Shown one piece after another: positions 46,364-55,118 of a stretch of DNA of 64,000 bases (positions within the stretch are counted from its first letter, which is position 1; the number at the start of each line of letters is the position of its first letter). Made by a program: the position numbers and the translations under genes. The stretch lies in NCBI GenBank assembly GCA_937907245.1, contig CALCUM010000002.1, forward strand, positions 1 through 64,000, in the 5' to 3' direction. The notes beneath the pieces are model-generated. The model was not told the DNA's origin, did not search any database, and worked only from the letters and a program-made list of their open reading frames with translations. Source of the DNA: an uncultured Rhodobiaceae bacterium (GTDB lineage Bacteria; Pseudomonadota; Alphaproteobacteria; RS24).

Positions 46364-47715
46364 GAGCGGTCTCCTTTTTGAAGTTGCGCAGCAGCTTCCA
46401 CGCGCTCTAAAGCCATGGCGCCCCCAACCGCACCGAGCGCGCGCTCGGCGCCCAAGGCTTGCAGCAAATCATCATATCGGCCCCCCGCCGCAATGACGCT
46501 TTGGTTGCCCAGCGCAGGCACGATAATTTCAAACGAAAGGCCTGTGTAATAAGCCATTTTCCGCCCGCCTGTGAGGCTGAGCGTGGCTGGTAATTTATCT
46601 AGCTCTAGGTTTTGGCGAAGCGCGGTCCAATAGTCGGTGACACTCGATAAATCGGCTTCAGGCGCTAATTGAATCATCTCGCGCAACACCCCTTCCAAAG
46701 GGCCATTTAGGTTTAAAAACCGCAGGATAATGTCTGCTTGGGCTTGGCTAAGCCCCACATTGGCATCTTCGCGCAACCGATCGATACGGGTTTGAATGTC
46801 TTGCGGCGAGCGACCGGCAATCGTCGGCCCTGACAGATTGATCGATAAGCTTGTATCGGCTTGGAGTTGGCGCGTTTCTTCCCCAACCATCTGGGCGATA
46901 ACGGTTTCGAAATTGGCACTCTGATGATAGGCGCGCGTCAGGCGCGATACGGCGCGCGCGGTTAGGCCAAGGCCTTGCAAAAACAAAGGCAGCATCGCGA
47001 AATGGTTAAGCCGAAGCTGGAACTGGGCCACACCTAAGGCCTTCACGCCAGCCATCACGTCGCGCAAAACCGTCGCATCATCTGCATAGCTATCGGTGCC
47101 TGCCGTGGCGCCACCGATAATCTCAATGCCCGCTTGGGTAAATTCTTCTGGCTTGCCAGCGCCGCGCGATTGATAGCGAAAGGCGATGCCTTCATAAGCA
47201 AATTTCTTCAAGCGGGTTTCGCCTTGCGCCAAATAGGCGAGGGCGGTGGGAATGGTTAGGTCAGGGCGCAAGCACAGCTGCTCGCCAGCCGGATCCGTGA
47301 AGGTGAATAGGCGACGGCGCATTTCCTCGCCCATCCGGTCGATGAAGGGCGCGGCGGGTTGTAAAACTGGCGTTGCCAAAGCGGTGAAGCCATTGCGGGT
47401 AAAAATATCCAAGGCTTGGGTGCGTGGCAAAGCGGCCGCCGCGCGTGAGGGCGCAAGCGGCGTGAGGCGGATGCCGCCAAATACCGCATCGGCTACATCT
47501 AAGCCGCGTTCGGCACATATTTTAGACAGCACAAAATGACTGCGGGCCGGAAACCCTAATTTGCGATAGTTGGATACAGACGATTGCCCGACGCCCAAAA
47601 TCTCAGCGACGGTTTTCGTGCCGCCCAAAGCATCGATGACGCCGCTGGCGGAGCTTAAACGAGTGTCTTGGCTGGCAGCGCGCGCGCCAAAACTGGCTTG
47701 TGGTTTCTCTTCCAT
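46360..47715 (-). CDS. hisZ: HisZ regulatory subunit with N-terminal helix-turn-helix
   Basis: 451 aa. Residues about 95-440 are HisZ, a class II HisRS-like paralog that makes HisG active and sensitive to histidine: LRPDLTIPTALAYLA, FAYEGIAFRYQSRG, and YYTGLSFEIIVPALG. Residues 1-90 are extra: VIDALGGTKTVAEILGVGQS and SSVSNYRKLGFPARSHF form a helix-turn-helix of the Cro/YdaS-like type. The frame is unbroken from the start, with no alternative Met near the junction. The ATG has no clear Shine-Dalgarno. This adds a DNA-binding module to a subunit known to bind histidine, which suggests a feedback regulator of its own genes. I do not know of a described case. Confidence 0.9.
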   Translation of the reverse strand: MEEKPQASFGARAASQDTRLSSASGVIDALGGTKTVAEILGVGQSSVSNYRKLGFPARSHFVLSKICAERGLDVADAVFGGIRLTPLAPSRAAAALPRTQALDIFTRNGFTALATPVLQPAAPFIDRMGEEMRRRLFTFTDPAGEQLCLRPDLTIPTALAYLAQGETRLKKFAYEGIAFRYQSRGAGKPEEFTQAGIEIIGGATAGTDSYADDATVLRDVMAGVKALGVAQFQLRLNHFAMLPLFLQGLGLTARAVSRLTRAYHQSANFETVIAQMVGEETRQLQADTSLSINLSGPTIAGRSPQDIQTRIDRLREDANVGLSQAQADIILRFLNLNGPLEGVLREMIQLAPEADLSSVTDYWTALRQNLELDKLPATLSLTGGRKMAYYTGLSFEIIVPALGNQSVIAAGGRYDDLLQALGAERALGAVGGAMALERVEAAAQLQKGDRS

Positions 47716-47744
47716 AGGCCAGACGTAGCGAAATAGAGTTCATT

Positions 47745-47792
47745 TGTCAATAAAAATGAAGTTATTTTTTAGTATTTAGTAAAAATGAAGTT
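47745..47792 (-). promoter_or_regulatory. Direct repeats and possible -35 box upstream of hisZ
   Basis: AACTTCATTTTT (read toward hisZ) occurs twice, at 47781-47792 and 47752-47763, 29 bp apart. A third partial copy AACTTCAT lies at 47837-47844 across the hisS stop. TTGACA (47745-47750) directly follows the second copy and could be a -35 box. A 17-bp spacer would put the -10 at TACGTC, almost at the ATG, which would make a leaderless message. The repeats are candidate operator sites for the HTH on HisZ. Confidence 0.45.
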
Positions 47793-47835
47793 CAATTTGT
47801 GTAAATAATAGGATTTAGGAGTCAAAAATCATAAA

Positions 47836-49344
47836 TTATGAAGTTAACTCTATCAGCTTGCTGGCTAAGTCGCCTTTGGGCACTTGTTGTTGCGCGTGTT
47901 CGGAGGCGCGCCATTCGGCATTATCGTTAATTTCGGCCGATTTTTCTTTGCCCAATTGCAAATCCTTAATGGTTACTTCACCGGCCGCGCGTTCATCTTC
48001 ACCTTCGATGACCACAAACCTAGCCCCGCGCGCATCGGCATAGCGCAATTGCGCTTTCATGGCGCTGTCGCCCATATAGAGTTCGGCGCGCAGGCCTTGC
48101 TGGCGCAGATCGCGCACCAAAGCCATCAGCTCGGGGCGCGTTTCTTTATCCATCACGGTCACGACAATTAAATCGGCGGGCTCGGCGGCACCTGCTTTGC
48201 CCAATAGGGTAAGGGCTGCGGCCAAGCGGCTAACGCCGATGGAAATGCCGGTGGCCGGAATTTCAATGCCTTTAAAGCGCTTCACCAAATCATCGTAACG
48301 CCCACCGCCACCGACGGAGCCGAAGCGTGCCAGCTCGCCGGTCTCGTCGCGGGCTTCAAAAGTCAGCTCAATTTCATAAACAGGGCCCGTGTAATAGCCC
48401 AGCCCCCGCACAATGCTGGGGTCAATCGCCAAGCGGTCTTCGCCATAGCCAAGGGTGGTGAACAGCTCGGCCATATCGCGCAATTCCGCGAGCCCTTGTT
48501 GGCCAATTTCCGTGCCCCCCACCAGCTCGGCCATCGCGTCTAGCGCATGGCTGCGGTCGTTGGCTTCGATGGAAACCATTTGCGCCACTTTATCGATTTG
48601 GGCCGGCGTCAAATGGGCACCCTTGGTGAAATCGCCGCTTTCATCTTTGCGGCCTTCGCCCAAAAGGGCCTTCACCGCGTCGAGCCCAAGCCGGTCGAAT
48701 TTATCCATGGCCCGCAAAATCGTTAGGCGGGTGGTTTCATACTCTTCGGCCTCGGGGTCGAGCCCGATGGCTATCAACAGGCCGTCCATAATTTTGCGAT
48801 TGTTAATCCGCACAACATAATCGCCGCGCTCGAGCCCTAGGGCTTCCATGCAGTCGGCGGCCATCATGCAAATTTCTGCGTCGGCTGCTTGGTTGGCAGC
48901 GCCCACCGTGTCGGCGTCTATTTGCATGAATTGGCGATACCGCCCGGGCCCAGGTTTTTCATTGCGCCAAACCGGGCCAAATTGAAAGCGGCGCAAGGGC
49001 TTGGGCAGGCGGTCATAATGTTCCGCGACATAGCGCGCCAGCGGCGCGGTCAGGTCATAGCGCAAGCTCATCCATTGCCCGTCGTCGTCTTCTAGCGAAA
49101 ACACACCTTCGTTTGGCCGGTCGTCATCGGGTAAAAACTTGCCCAGCGCATCGGCATATTCAAAAGCCGAGGTGTCCAATTCTCCAAACCCATAGCTCTC
49201 ATAAACTTGGGCGATGGTGGCAATCATGTGGTTTTGCAGGCGCAGCTCATCGCCTGCCATATCACGAAGCCCGCGCGGCGTGCGCGCTTTGGGCTTGAAT
49301 TTCTTTTGCTTTTTGGCTTGTCGCCTAGATGGTTGCTCGCTCAT
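47836..49344 (-). CDS. hisS: Histidyl-tRNA synthetase, divergent alphaproteobacterial type
   Basis: 502 aa class II synthetase, longer than the common ~420 aa form. Motif 2 reads FGPVWRNEKPGPGRYRQFM and continues IDADTVGA, and GLGYYTGPVYEIE is the histidine loop. These are the features of the divergent HisRS found in many alphaproteobacteria whose tRNA-His lacks the extra G-1. A polar insertion near residues 230-280 is part of that type. The N terminus is a Lys/Arg-rich stretch. Upstream of hisZ by 120 bp on the same strand. Confidence 0.95.
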   Translation of the reverse strand: MSEQPSRRQAKKQKKFKPKARTPRGLRDMAGDELRLQNHMIATIAQVYESYGFGELDTSAFEYADALGKFLPDDDRPNEGVFSLEDDDGQWMSLRYDLTAPLARYVAEHYDRLPKPLRRFQFGPVWRNEKPGPGRYRQFMQIDADTVGAANQAADAEICMMAADCMEALGLERGDYVVRINNRKIMDGLLIAIGLDPEAEEYETTRLTILRAMDKFDRLGLDAVKALLGEGRKDESGDFTKGAHLTPAQIDKVAQMVSIEANDRSHALDAMAELVGGTEIGQQGLAELRDMAELFTTLGYGEDRLAIDPSIVRGLGYYTGPVYEIELTFEARDETGELARFGSVGGGGRYDDLVKRFKGIEIPATGISIGVSRLAAALTLLGKAGAAEPADLIVVTVMDKETRPELMALVRDLRQQGLRAELYMGDSAMKAQLRYADARGARFVVIEGEDERAAGEVTIKDLQLGKEKSAEINDNAEWRASEHAQQQVPKGDLASKLIELTS

Positions 49345-49386
49345 GTCTTCTTCCTACAATGTGGGGTTTGTCGCGTCAATCGGCGC

Positions 49387-50829
49387 TCAAAAATCAAACG
49401 GCGATAGCCCACGCACATGCTCATCCAGCCGCAACGCCCGATTGATAGAGGGGGTGGCGCGTTGATTGCAATCGCGGCGCTCGCATAGTCGACAGTTCAC
49501 TCCAATGGGCGTGTCTCCCGTTGGGTTATCCGTATTGCTGCCGCGGGCATAAATCAGTTTATCGGCGTGTTTAATCTCGCATCCCATCGCAATGGCGAAC
49601 TGATTGTCGGGAACTCCAAAGCCGGAATTATCTCGGCTCACCGTGCGGGCAATGGAGAGGTAGCGCGTGCCATCTTCCATTTGTACGGTCTGGGTGTTGA
49701 TTTGCCCCGGAATGCGAAACGCATCATGCACATGCCAGCGCGGACAAGTGCCGCCAAAGCGCGCAAAATGAAACCCACCAGCGGAAAAGCGTTTGGAAAT
49801 ATTGCCAGCATTGTCGACGCGAATAAGAAAAAACGGAATGCCGCGCGCGCCAGGTCGTTGCAAAGTGGTCAGGCGATGGCAGACTTGCTCAAAGCTCGTG
49901 CCAAAGCGGCGCGCCAATAAAGTGATGTCATATTGATTGGCCGTGGCGGTTTTTAAAAACGCCTCATAGGGCATTAAGGCAGCGGCGGCAAAATAATTGG
50001 CCAATGAAATACGCGCGACCGTGCGCACTTCCTCGCTCTCCATGCCTGAGCTGACCAGAATATTTTCAATATTGGGTATCTGCTCAAAATAGGCCAATTG
50101 ATAGGCCAGTTGAAACGAGCGACCTGGTTGGTCAAGCAATTCCGATAAAAAAATAGTCTGGCGATGTCGGTCATAGCGGCGCAACGTATTGTCCATCACC
50201 TCGACGGGGGCGATGCGGGTTTTCACATTGTGCCGCTGCTCTAGGCGCGCGCGCAAAGCCAAATAGGGCTCGTCATGCTCAGCCATTACCGCGTCATGCA
50301 AGGTCTCGGCTTCTTCGTCGAGGACAGGAAAATAATTATTCTGCGCAACAATAAAATCGCGCACTTCATCGAGGGCCATTCCCGCACCTTGGGTCTTGCT
50401 CGCATCGCCGCCCTCTAGCTGCTCCACCAAAAGCGCATTGGATGCGCGGCTTTGCAGCATCTCTTGGTAAAGCCGCGCCACCGCATCGGCAGCGGCGGGG
50501 CTGGCGGCGGCCAAATCTTTCAGCTCGGCTTTAGACAGCGGCGTATCGCGAAACATCGGATCGGAAAACACTTCATGCAATTGAGTTTGCGCCCGCGCTT
50601 CTTCATCGCCGGCCAGCCCACGCGGATCAATATCGAAAACATCCACCAACTGTAAAAGAATCTGTGCCGAAATAGGGCGCTGGTCTCGTTCAATCAGGTT
50701 GAGGTAGCTGGTTGAGATGCCCAAAGCCTCCGCCATGGCGGCTTGGGTGAGGCGTTGCTCGCGTCGCAACCGTCGCACGCGCGACCCGGCAAACAGTTTT
50801 TTCTCTACCAATCGACCGGTGTCGGCCAT
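49387..50829 (-). CDS. ScfR/RamB-type transcriptional regulator (XRE HTH + ImmA/IrrE-like)
   Basis: 480 aa: an XRE helix-turn-helix at about 14-66 (RLRREQRLTQAAMAEALGIS), an IrrE-like middle region (about 150-290) without a clear HExxH, and a C-terminal cysteine block NCRLCERRDCNQRA. This matches the short-chain fatty acyl-CoA regulator family (PccR, RamB, PrpQ, MccR), which senses acyl-CoA levels and controls propionate, acetate and glyoxylate genes. Divergent from isocitrate lyase here, so aceA is the likely target. Confidence 0.9.
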   Translation of the reverse strand: MADTGRLVEKKLFAGSRVRRLRREQRLTQAAMAEALGISTSYLNLIERDQRPISAQILLQLVDVFDIDPRGLAGDEEARAQTQLHEVFSDPMFRDTPLSKAELKDLAAASPAAADAVARLYQEMLQSRASNALLVEQLEGGDASKTQGAGMALDEVRDFIVAQNNYFPVLDEEAETLHDAVMAEHDEPYLALRARLEQRHNVKTRIAPVEVMDNTLRRYDRHRQTIFLSELLDQPGRSFQLAYQLAYFEQIPNIENILVSSGMESEEVRTVARISLANYFAAAALMPYEAFLKTATANQYDITLLARRFGTSFEQVCHRLTTLQRPGARGIPFFLIRVDNAGNISKRFSAGGFHFARFGGTCPRWHVHDAFRIPGQINTQTVQMEDGTRYLSIARTVSRDNSGFGVPDNQFAIAMGCEIKHADKLIYARGSNTDNPTGDTPIGVNCRLCERRDCNQRATPSINRALRLDEHVRGLSPFDF

Positions 50830-50888
50830 GCTCTATCCTCTTTATGAATCAAGGGTTTATCTGTACTTTCTAGGCTTTCGATAAACTC

Positions 50889-50945
50889 AAAAGTTTACAA
50901 GGTTTACATATATTACAAAAAATATGACAATTTGTGTAAACTTTT
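50889..50945. promoter_or_regulatory. Three AAAGTTTACA-like sites between regulator and aceA
   Basis: AAAAGTTTACAAG (50889), AAGGTTTACATA (50899) and, inverted, TTTGTGTAAACTTTT (50931-50945) share the core AAGTTTACA. The RamB consensus in Corynebacterium is close to AAAGTTTGCAAA. They lie in the 212-bp divergent spacer, 100-150 bases before the aceA ATG, in an AT-rich stretch. Likely operators of the adjacent regulator. Confidence 0.55.
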
Positions 50946-51041
50946 TTACTTTAATATTTTCAATAGCTTGGGATTCACTCGACAAGGCGCTGTCATGGTT
51001 GTATGTCGACATCAACGAAACCCTTATATGAGGATATAGTG

Positions 51042-52646
51042 ATGACGAAATACAGTGACCTAGTTGCCCAAAAAGCCGCAACTATCAAATCCGGTGGTTC
51101 TGCTTGGGCTGCCATTAACCCAGAATATGCCGCGCGCATGGAAGTTCAAAACCGCTTTAAAACCGGTCTGGACGTTGCCCGCTACACAGCTGATATCATG
51201 CGTAAAGATATGGCTGATTATGACGGCGACAGCAGCCAATACACCCAGTCTTTGGGTTGCTGGCATGGTTTCACCGCGCAGCAAATGATGATGGCTGTTA
51301 AGCGTCACCGCAAAACCACCGATAAATCTTACGTCTATCTGTCCGGTTGGATGGTAGCTGCGCTTCGTTCTGAGTTCGGCCCTCTGCCAGATCAGTCGAT
51401 GCATGAGAAAACTTCGGTCGCAAGCCTCATCGAAGAAATTTACACATTCTTGCGTCAAGCCGATGCCCGCGAATTGCGTCATCTGTTTGTTGACCTAGAC
51501 GATGCCCGCGCCAATGGCGGCGACGTCGACGCGGCTCTGGCAGCTATCGACAACCACGAAACACATGTTGTGCCAATTATTGCTGACATTGATGCTGGTT
51601 TTGGTAACGAAGAAGCCACTTACTTGCTAGCCAAGAAAATGATTGAAGCTGGCGCCTGCTGCATTCAAATCGAAAACCAAGTGTCGGACGCCAAACAGTG
51701 CGGCCACCAAGATGGTAAAGTGACGGTGCCACACGAAGACTTCCTCTCGAAAATTAACGCTGTGCGTTATGCGTTCCTCGAGCTGGGTGTTGATAATGGC
51801 ATCATCGTAGCCCGCACCGATAGCCTCGGTGCTGGCCTGACCCAAAAAATCCCAGTGTCGCAAACACCTGGCGACATGGCTGACCAATATAATGCCTTCT
51901 TGCAACTCGAAGAAATCTCTGACCTGTCTGGCATCAAGCAAGGCGAAACAGTGATTACGCAAGGCGGCAAGCCAATGAAACCAGTTCGTCTGCCAAATGG
52001 TCTGTATGCATTTAAAGACGGCACAGGCGAAGATCGCTGCGTCTTGGATTGCATCACCGCCCTAGAAAACGGCGCGGACTTGCTGTGGATTGAAACCGAA
52101 AAACCAAATGTTGCCCAAATCGGCGGCATGGTCTCGCGCATTCGCGAAGCCATTCCAAACGCCAAATTGGTTTACAACAACTCGCCAAGCTTTAACTGGA
52201 CGTTGAACTTCCGCAATCAAGTGCATGCGGAATGGGTAGCGGCTGGTAAAGACGTATCGGCTTATCCAGATCCAGCTTCCGAGCCTACGGGTCTGATGAA
52301 CGTTAAGTTCGACGATAGCGAGCTGGCAGCGGAAGCGGATGCTAAAGTGCAAACGTTCCAAGCTGATGGCGCGCGCGAAGCAGGTATTTTCCACCACCTC
52401 ATCACTTTGCCGACCTATCACGATACGGCTCTGGGCACGGATGTTCTGTCGGAAGGTTACTTCGGCGACTTGGGCATGTTGGCTTATGTGCGCGATGTTC
52501 AGCGTAAAGAAATCCGTCGTGGCATGGCTTCGGTCAAGCACCAAGATTTGGCTGGCTCGAACATTGGCGATGATCACAAAGAGTATTTCTCTGGCGACAT
52601 GGCTCTGTTGGCTTCGGGTGAAGACAACACAATGAACCAGTTCTAA
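51042..52646 (+). CDS. aceA: Isocitrate lyase
   Basis: Glyoxylate-cycle enzyme splitting isocitrate into succinate and glyoxylate, needed for growth on acetate or fatty acids. 534 aa, the longer form also known in Pseudomonas aeruginosa, not the 434-aa E. coli form. The catalytic cysteine is in AKQCGHQDGKV (the E. coli form reads KKCGH). LVYNNSPSFNWTLNF near residue 380 is intact. Start at MTKYSDLVAQ with GAGGAT upstream; an ATG 13 codons earlier is less likely. The many ACADs in the window would supply acetyl-CoA. Confidence 0.97.
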   Translation: MTKYSDLVAQKAATIKSGGSAWAAINPEYAARMEVQNRFKTGLDVARYTADIMRKDMADYDGDSSQYTQSLGCWHGFTAQQMMMAVKRHRKTTDKSYVYLSGWMVAALRSEFGPLPDQSMHEKTSVASLIEEIYTFLRQADARELRHLFVDLDDARANGGDVDAALAAIDNHETHVVPIIADIDAGFGNEEATYLLAKKMIEAGACCIQIENQVSDAKQCGHQDGKVTVPHEDFLSKINAVRYAFLELGVDNGIIVARTDSLGAGLTQKIPVSQTPGDMADQYNAFLQLEEISDLSGIKQGETVITQGGKPMKPVRLPNGLYAFKDGTGEDRCVLDCITALENGADLLWIETEKPNVAQIGGMVSRIREAIPNAKLVYNNSPSFNWTLNFRNQVHAEWVAAGKDVSAYPDPASEPTGLMNVKFDDSELAAEADAKVQTFQADGAREAGIFHHLITLPTYHDTALGTDVLSEGYFGDLGMLAYVRDVQRKEIRRGMASVKHQDLAGSNIGDDHKEYFSGDMALLASGEDNTMNQF

Positions 52647-52666
52647 GGTTCTAAATAGTTTTGAAG

Positions 52667-52702
52667 AGGGCTCGTAGGCACATGTGCTTGCGGGCCCTTT
52701 TT
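52667..52702 (+). terminator. Intrinsic terminator after aceA
   Basis: AGGGC...GCCCT arms extend inward through CG/CG and GCAC/GTGC pairs, followed by five T. Confidence 0.85.
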
Positions 52703-52739
52703 AGTTTATAAAGACAAATAGATTTAAGGAGCGCCCCCA

Positions 52740-53228
52740 ATGACCGCAGATATGATGACGACCGACTTATCCGATGCCCATGAGGGGGCTTTGCAATATC
52801 TCGCTCCAGGCTATCAAGATTTTGGAGGCCGCGTGCGCTTTCACGGCCCCGCAAAAACGCTGCTGACCTTTGAGGACAACACCAAAGTGCGCGCCGCGGT
52901 AGAAACACCTGGCGAAGGCCGCGTGCTCGTGGTCGATGGCGGTGGCTCGATGAATTGCGCTCTATTTGGCGGAAATCTGGCTAAATTAGCCGCTGATAAT
53001 GGCTGGTCTGGCATTCTTATTCACGGCTGCGTGCGCGACCAAGCCGAATTAAAAGCCGAAGCTGTCGGCATTAAAGCCTTGGCCAGCCACCCGAAAAAAA
53101 GCGAAAAGCGCGACCTGGGAACATATGACGAAGTGTTGGAATTCTCTGGCGTCACCATTCGGCCCGGCGACTATATCTATGCCGATGAAGACGGCGTGCT
53201 GATTGCGCAAGACGCTTTATCTCTCTAG
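52740..53228 (+). CDS. RraA family protein
   Basis: 162 aa with [20 protein letters not shown] and [10 protein letters not shown], the core of the RraA / 4-hydroxy-4-methyl-2-oxoglutarate aldolase family. In this family GCVRD carries the aldolase substrate/metal residues (Arg, Asp), all present, so it could be an aldolase or a regulator of RNase E activity as in E. coli; sequence alone does not decide. AAGGAG precedes the ATG. Confidence 0.9.
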   Translation: MTADMMTTDLSDAHEGALQYLAPGYQDFGGRVRFHGPAKTLLTFEDNTKVRAAVETPGEGRVLVVDGGGSMNCALFGGNLAKLAADNGWSGILIHGCVRDQAELKAEAVGIKALASHPKKSEKRDLGTYDEVLEFSGVTIRPGDYIYADEDGVLIAQDALSL

Positions 53229-53256
53229 GCTGTGCCGATTAGAATAAGGTGAGCTT

Positions 53257-53871
53257 ATGTATATTCCACCGCAATTTGAAATCACGGCGCCAGAGGTCAT
53301 TGCCTCGGTTATTCACGAATATGGTTTTGCGAGCCTTGTTTCGCGAGATGGCGCTAAATTGAACGCCAGTCACGTGCCTTTGATGTTGGTTGGAAGCGCC
53401 GCCAGAGGCGGGGAATTGCACGGTCATTTGGCAGCTTCAAACCCGCAACTGGAGCAGATAGACGGGCAAAATATACTGGCGATGTTTCATGGCCCCCATG
53501 CTTATATTTCACCGCAAGCCTATGCTGAAGCTTCTGTGCCGACCTGGAATTTCATCGCGGTGCATGTCACGGGAACAGCTCGTCGACTGCATGAGGCTGC
53601 GCGCCAAGACGAAAACCTAGCGCGCCTCACCGCTCAATATGAAGGAGCAGATATGCCTGCGCGCGAGTTGGACCCGAAAAGGCTTATGGCCTTGAAAGCG
53701 GGCATTGGCCATTTTGTCATGGATATTGAAACCGTGCAGGCCAAGTTTAAACTGAGCCAAAATAAGTCAGCCGAAGACCGCGCCCGCATTATTGCTGACC
53801 TGCGCCAGAGAGACGGCAGCCTAGCGCATGCGATTGCGGATGAAATGGCGCGACTGGAAGACCCGGCCTAA
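53257..53871 (+). CDS. PaiB-like FMN-binding protein
   Basis: 204 aa, MYIPPQFEITAPEVIASVI at the start, SHVPLMLV, FHGPHAYISPQAY and VPTWNFIAVHVTG, all features of the PaiB/FMN-binding split-barrel family named after a Bacillus negative regulator. The later AGIGHFVMDIETVQAKFKLS is conserved too. Regulation in this organism is unproven; it may be a flavin reductase-type enzyme. The stop overlaps the convergent HupE-like gene by four bases. Confidence 0.92.
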   Translation: MYIPPQFEITAPEVIASVIHEYGFASLVSRDGAKLNASHVPLMLVGSAARGGELHGHLAASNPQLEQIDGQNILAMFHGPHAYISPQAYAEASVPTWNFIAVHVTGTARRLHEAARQDENLARLTAQYEGADMPARELDPKRLMALKAGIGHFVMDIETVQAKFKLSQNKSAEDRARIIADLRQRDGSLAHAIADEMARLEDPA

Positions 53872-55118
53872 AGCAAGGCGCGTGAGACAAAAAGATAGAG
53901 CCCAAAAGCGGTTAGTCCACTGGCTGCGATATCGCGCCAGCGAATTTTATATTTGGCAAGGCTCGGTAGTTCTTCAATCAATATTGGCACGAAGATGAAG
54001 GCTGGAATAAGCACCAGTAGTTGGCCGAATTCGACGCCAAGATTAAAGCTGAATAATCCGCTGACCAAATGCCCGCTCGGTAAGCCGATGTCGGTAAGTA
54101 AGCCGGCAAAGCCGAAGCCATGAATGAAACCAAACGCCACGGTCATCGTGGGGGCATAGCGTTGCAAAGCTTCTGGCCCGTCGATGAGCCATCCATAGCA
54201 CAAGCAAAACAGCATTAATCCGGCCCAAGCGCCCAGCGGCAAAACGCTGCCGGTCAGCAGGCTAACCCCAGAGGCGATAAATAAAACCACGGCGGCAATC
54301 ACGCCGCTGCGTGCCATTCGCTTGCCTCGGCTCAATATCGGTTCTGCCGCCACCAGTGCGATGGAAGCGCCAATAAGGGCCTCCACCACATTATTGTTTG
54401 GCACCACCCAGCCTAAGGTCGCCATGCCTAACGTGGCGCTATGGCCAAGGGTAAAGCCGGTGACCAACCAAATCGCGCGCTTGCGTGTTGGGGCAATAAG
54501 CAGCAAGCACAAGACGAAAGCCAAATGGTCAAAGCCGGTTAAAATATGAGTGACGCCGAGCCAAAAGTAATTTTGAAACACCTCGCCAAAGCTCAGCTCG
54601 CCCACCAAACTACCGGTTTCATTGGCTCGAATGAGATGACGACGTTGGGTGGCGGTGAATAGAATTTCATTGGCTTCGGCTTGCGCTTTTTCGCCCTCTA
54701 GCCCAAAGCGAGCGAAATGCACGTGGCTGCGGGCTAGGTTGAAAAACGCGTTGTTTTCCACTTCAATAGCGGAGCTATTATCAAAGCAGCGAAATTCCCC
54801 CATCACCCGAATGTAATTGTCGCGCGACGGGGCTTTCGCGAAAGGCACGCTTATTTTGCATGGCGTGTTTATTTGGCTGAGGCGCAAAAACTGGCTGACA
54901 TGGCTGGCTAGCGCCGCACTTAAACTTTCGCTGGTTTGGACGCTTGGCAAAAGGGTGACATCGCGCGCAGGGGCGGTAAAGCTGACCGAGAGGGTTTCGC
55001 CAGCCCAAATGAAATTTGAAAAACTAAGGCTTTTATTATGCGCCTGCAAAGGCTGCAAACTGGCCGGGGCCAGCGCCAAAATAAGCCCCAAGGCTAGGGC
55101 TTTTAACAGCCGACCCAT
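53868..55118 (-). CDS. HupE/UreJ-like membrane protein
   Basis: 416 aa. A signal peptide (cut near LQAHN), an extracytoplasmic domain of about 170 residues, then about seven membrane segments. The second part carries the family motifs GVTHILTGFDHLAFVLCLLL and GFTLGHSATLG and IHGFGFAGLL, with His/Asp residues suited to metal binding. Related proteins transport nickel or cobalt; the substrate here is not known. Overlaps the PPIase gene by one base and is probably co-expressed. Confidence 0.85.
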   Translation of the reverse strand: MGRLLKALALGLILALAPASLQPLQAHNKSLSFSNFIWAGETLSVSFTAPARDVTLLPSVQTSESLSAALASHVSQFLRLSQINTPCKISVPFAKAPSRDNYIRVMGEFRCFDNSSAIEVENNAFFNLARSHVHFARFGLEGEKAQAEANEILFTATQRRHLIRANETGSLVGELSFGEVFQNYFWLGVTHILTGFDHLAFVLCLLLIAPTRKRAIWLVTGFTLGHSATLGMATLGWVVPNNNVVEALIGASIALVAAEPILSRGKRMARSGVIAAVVLFIASGVSLLTGSVLPLGAWAGLMLFCLCYGWLIDGPEALQRYAPTMTVAFGFIHGFGFAGLLTDIGLPSGHLVSGLFSFNLGVEFGQLLVLIPAFIFVPILIEELPSLAKYKIRWRDIAASGLTAFGLYLFVSRALL

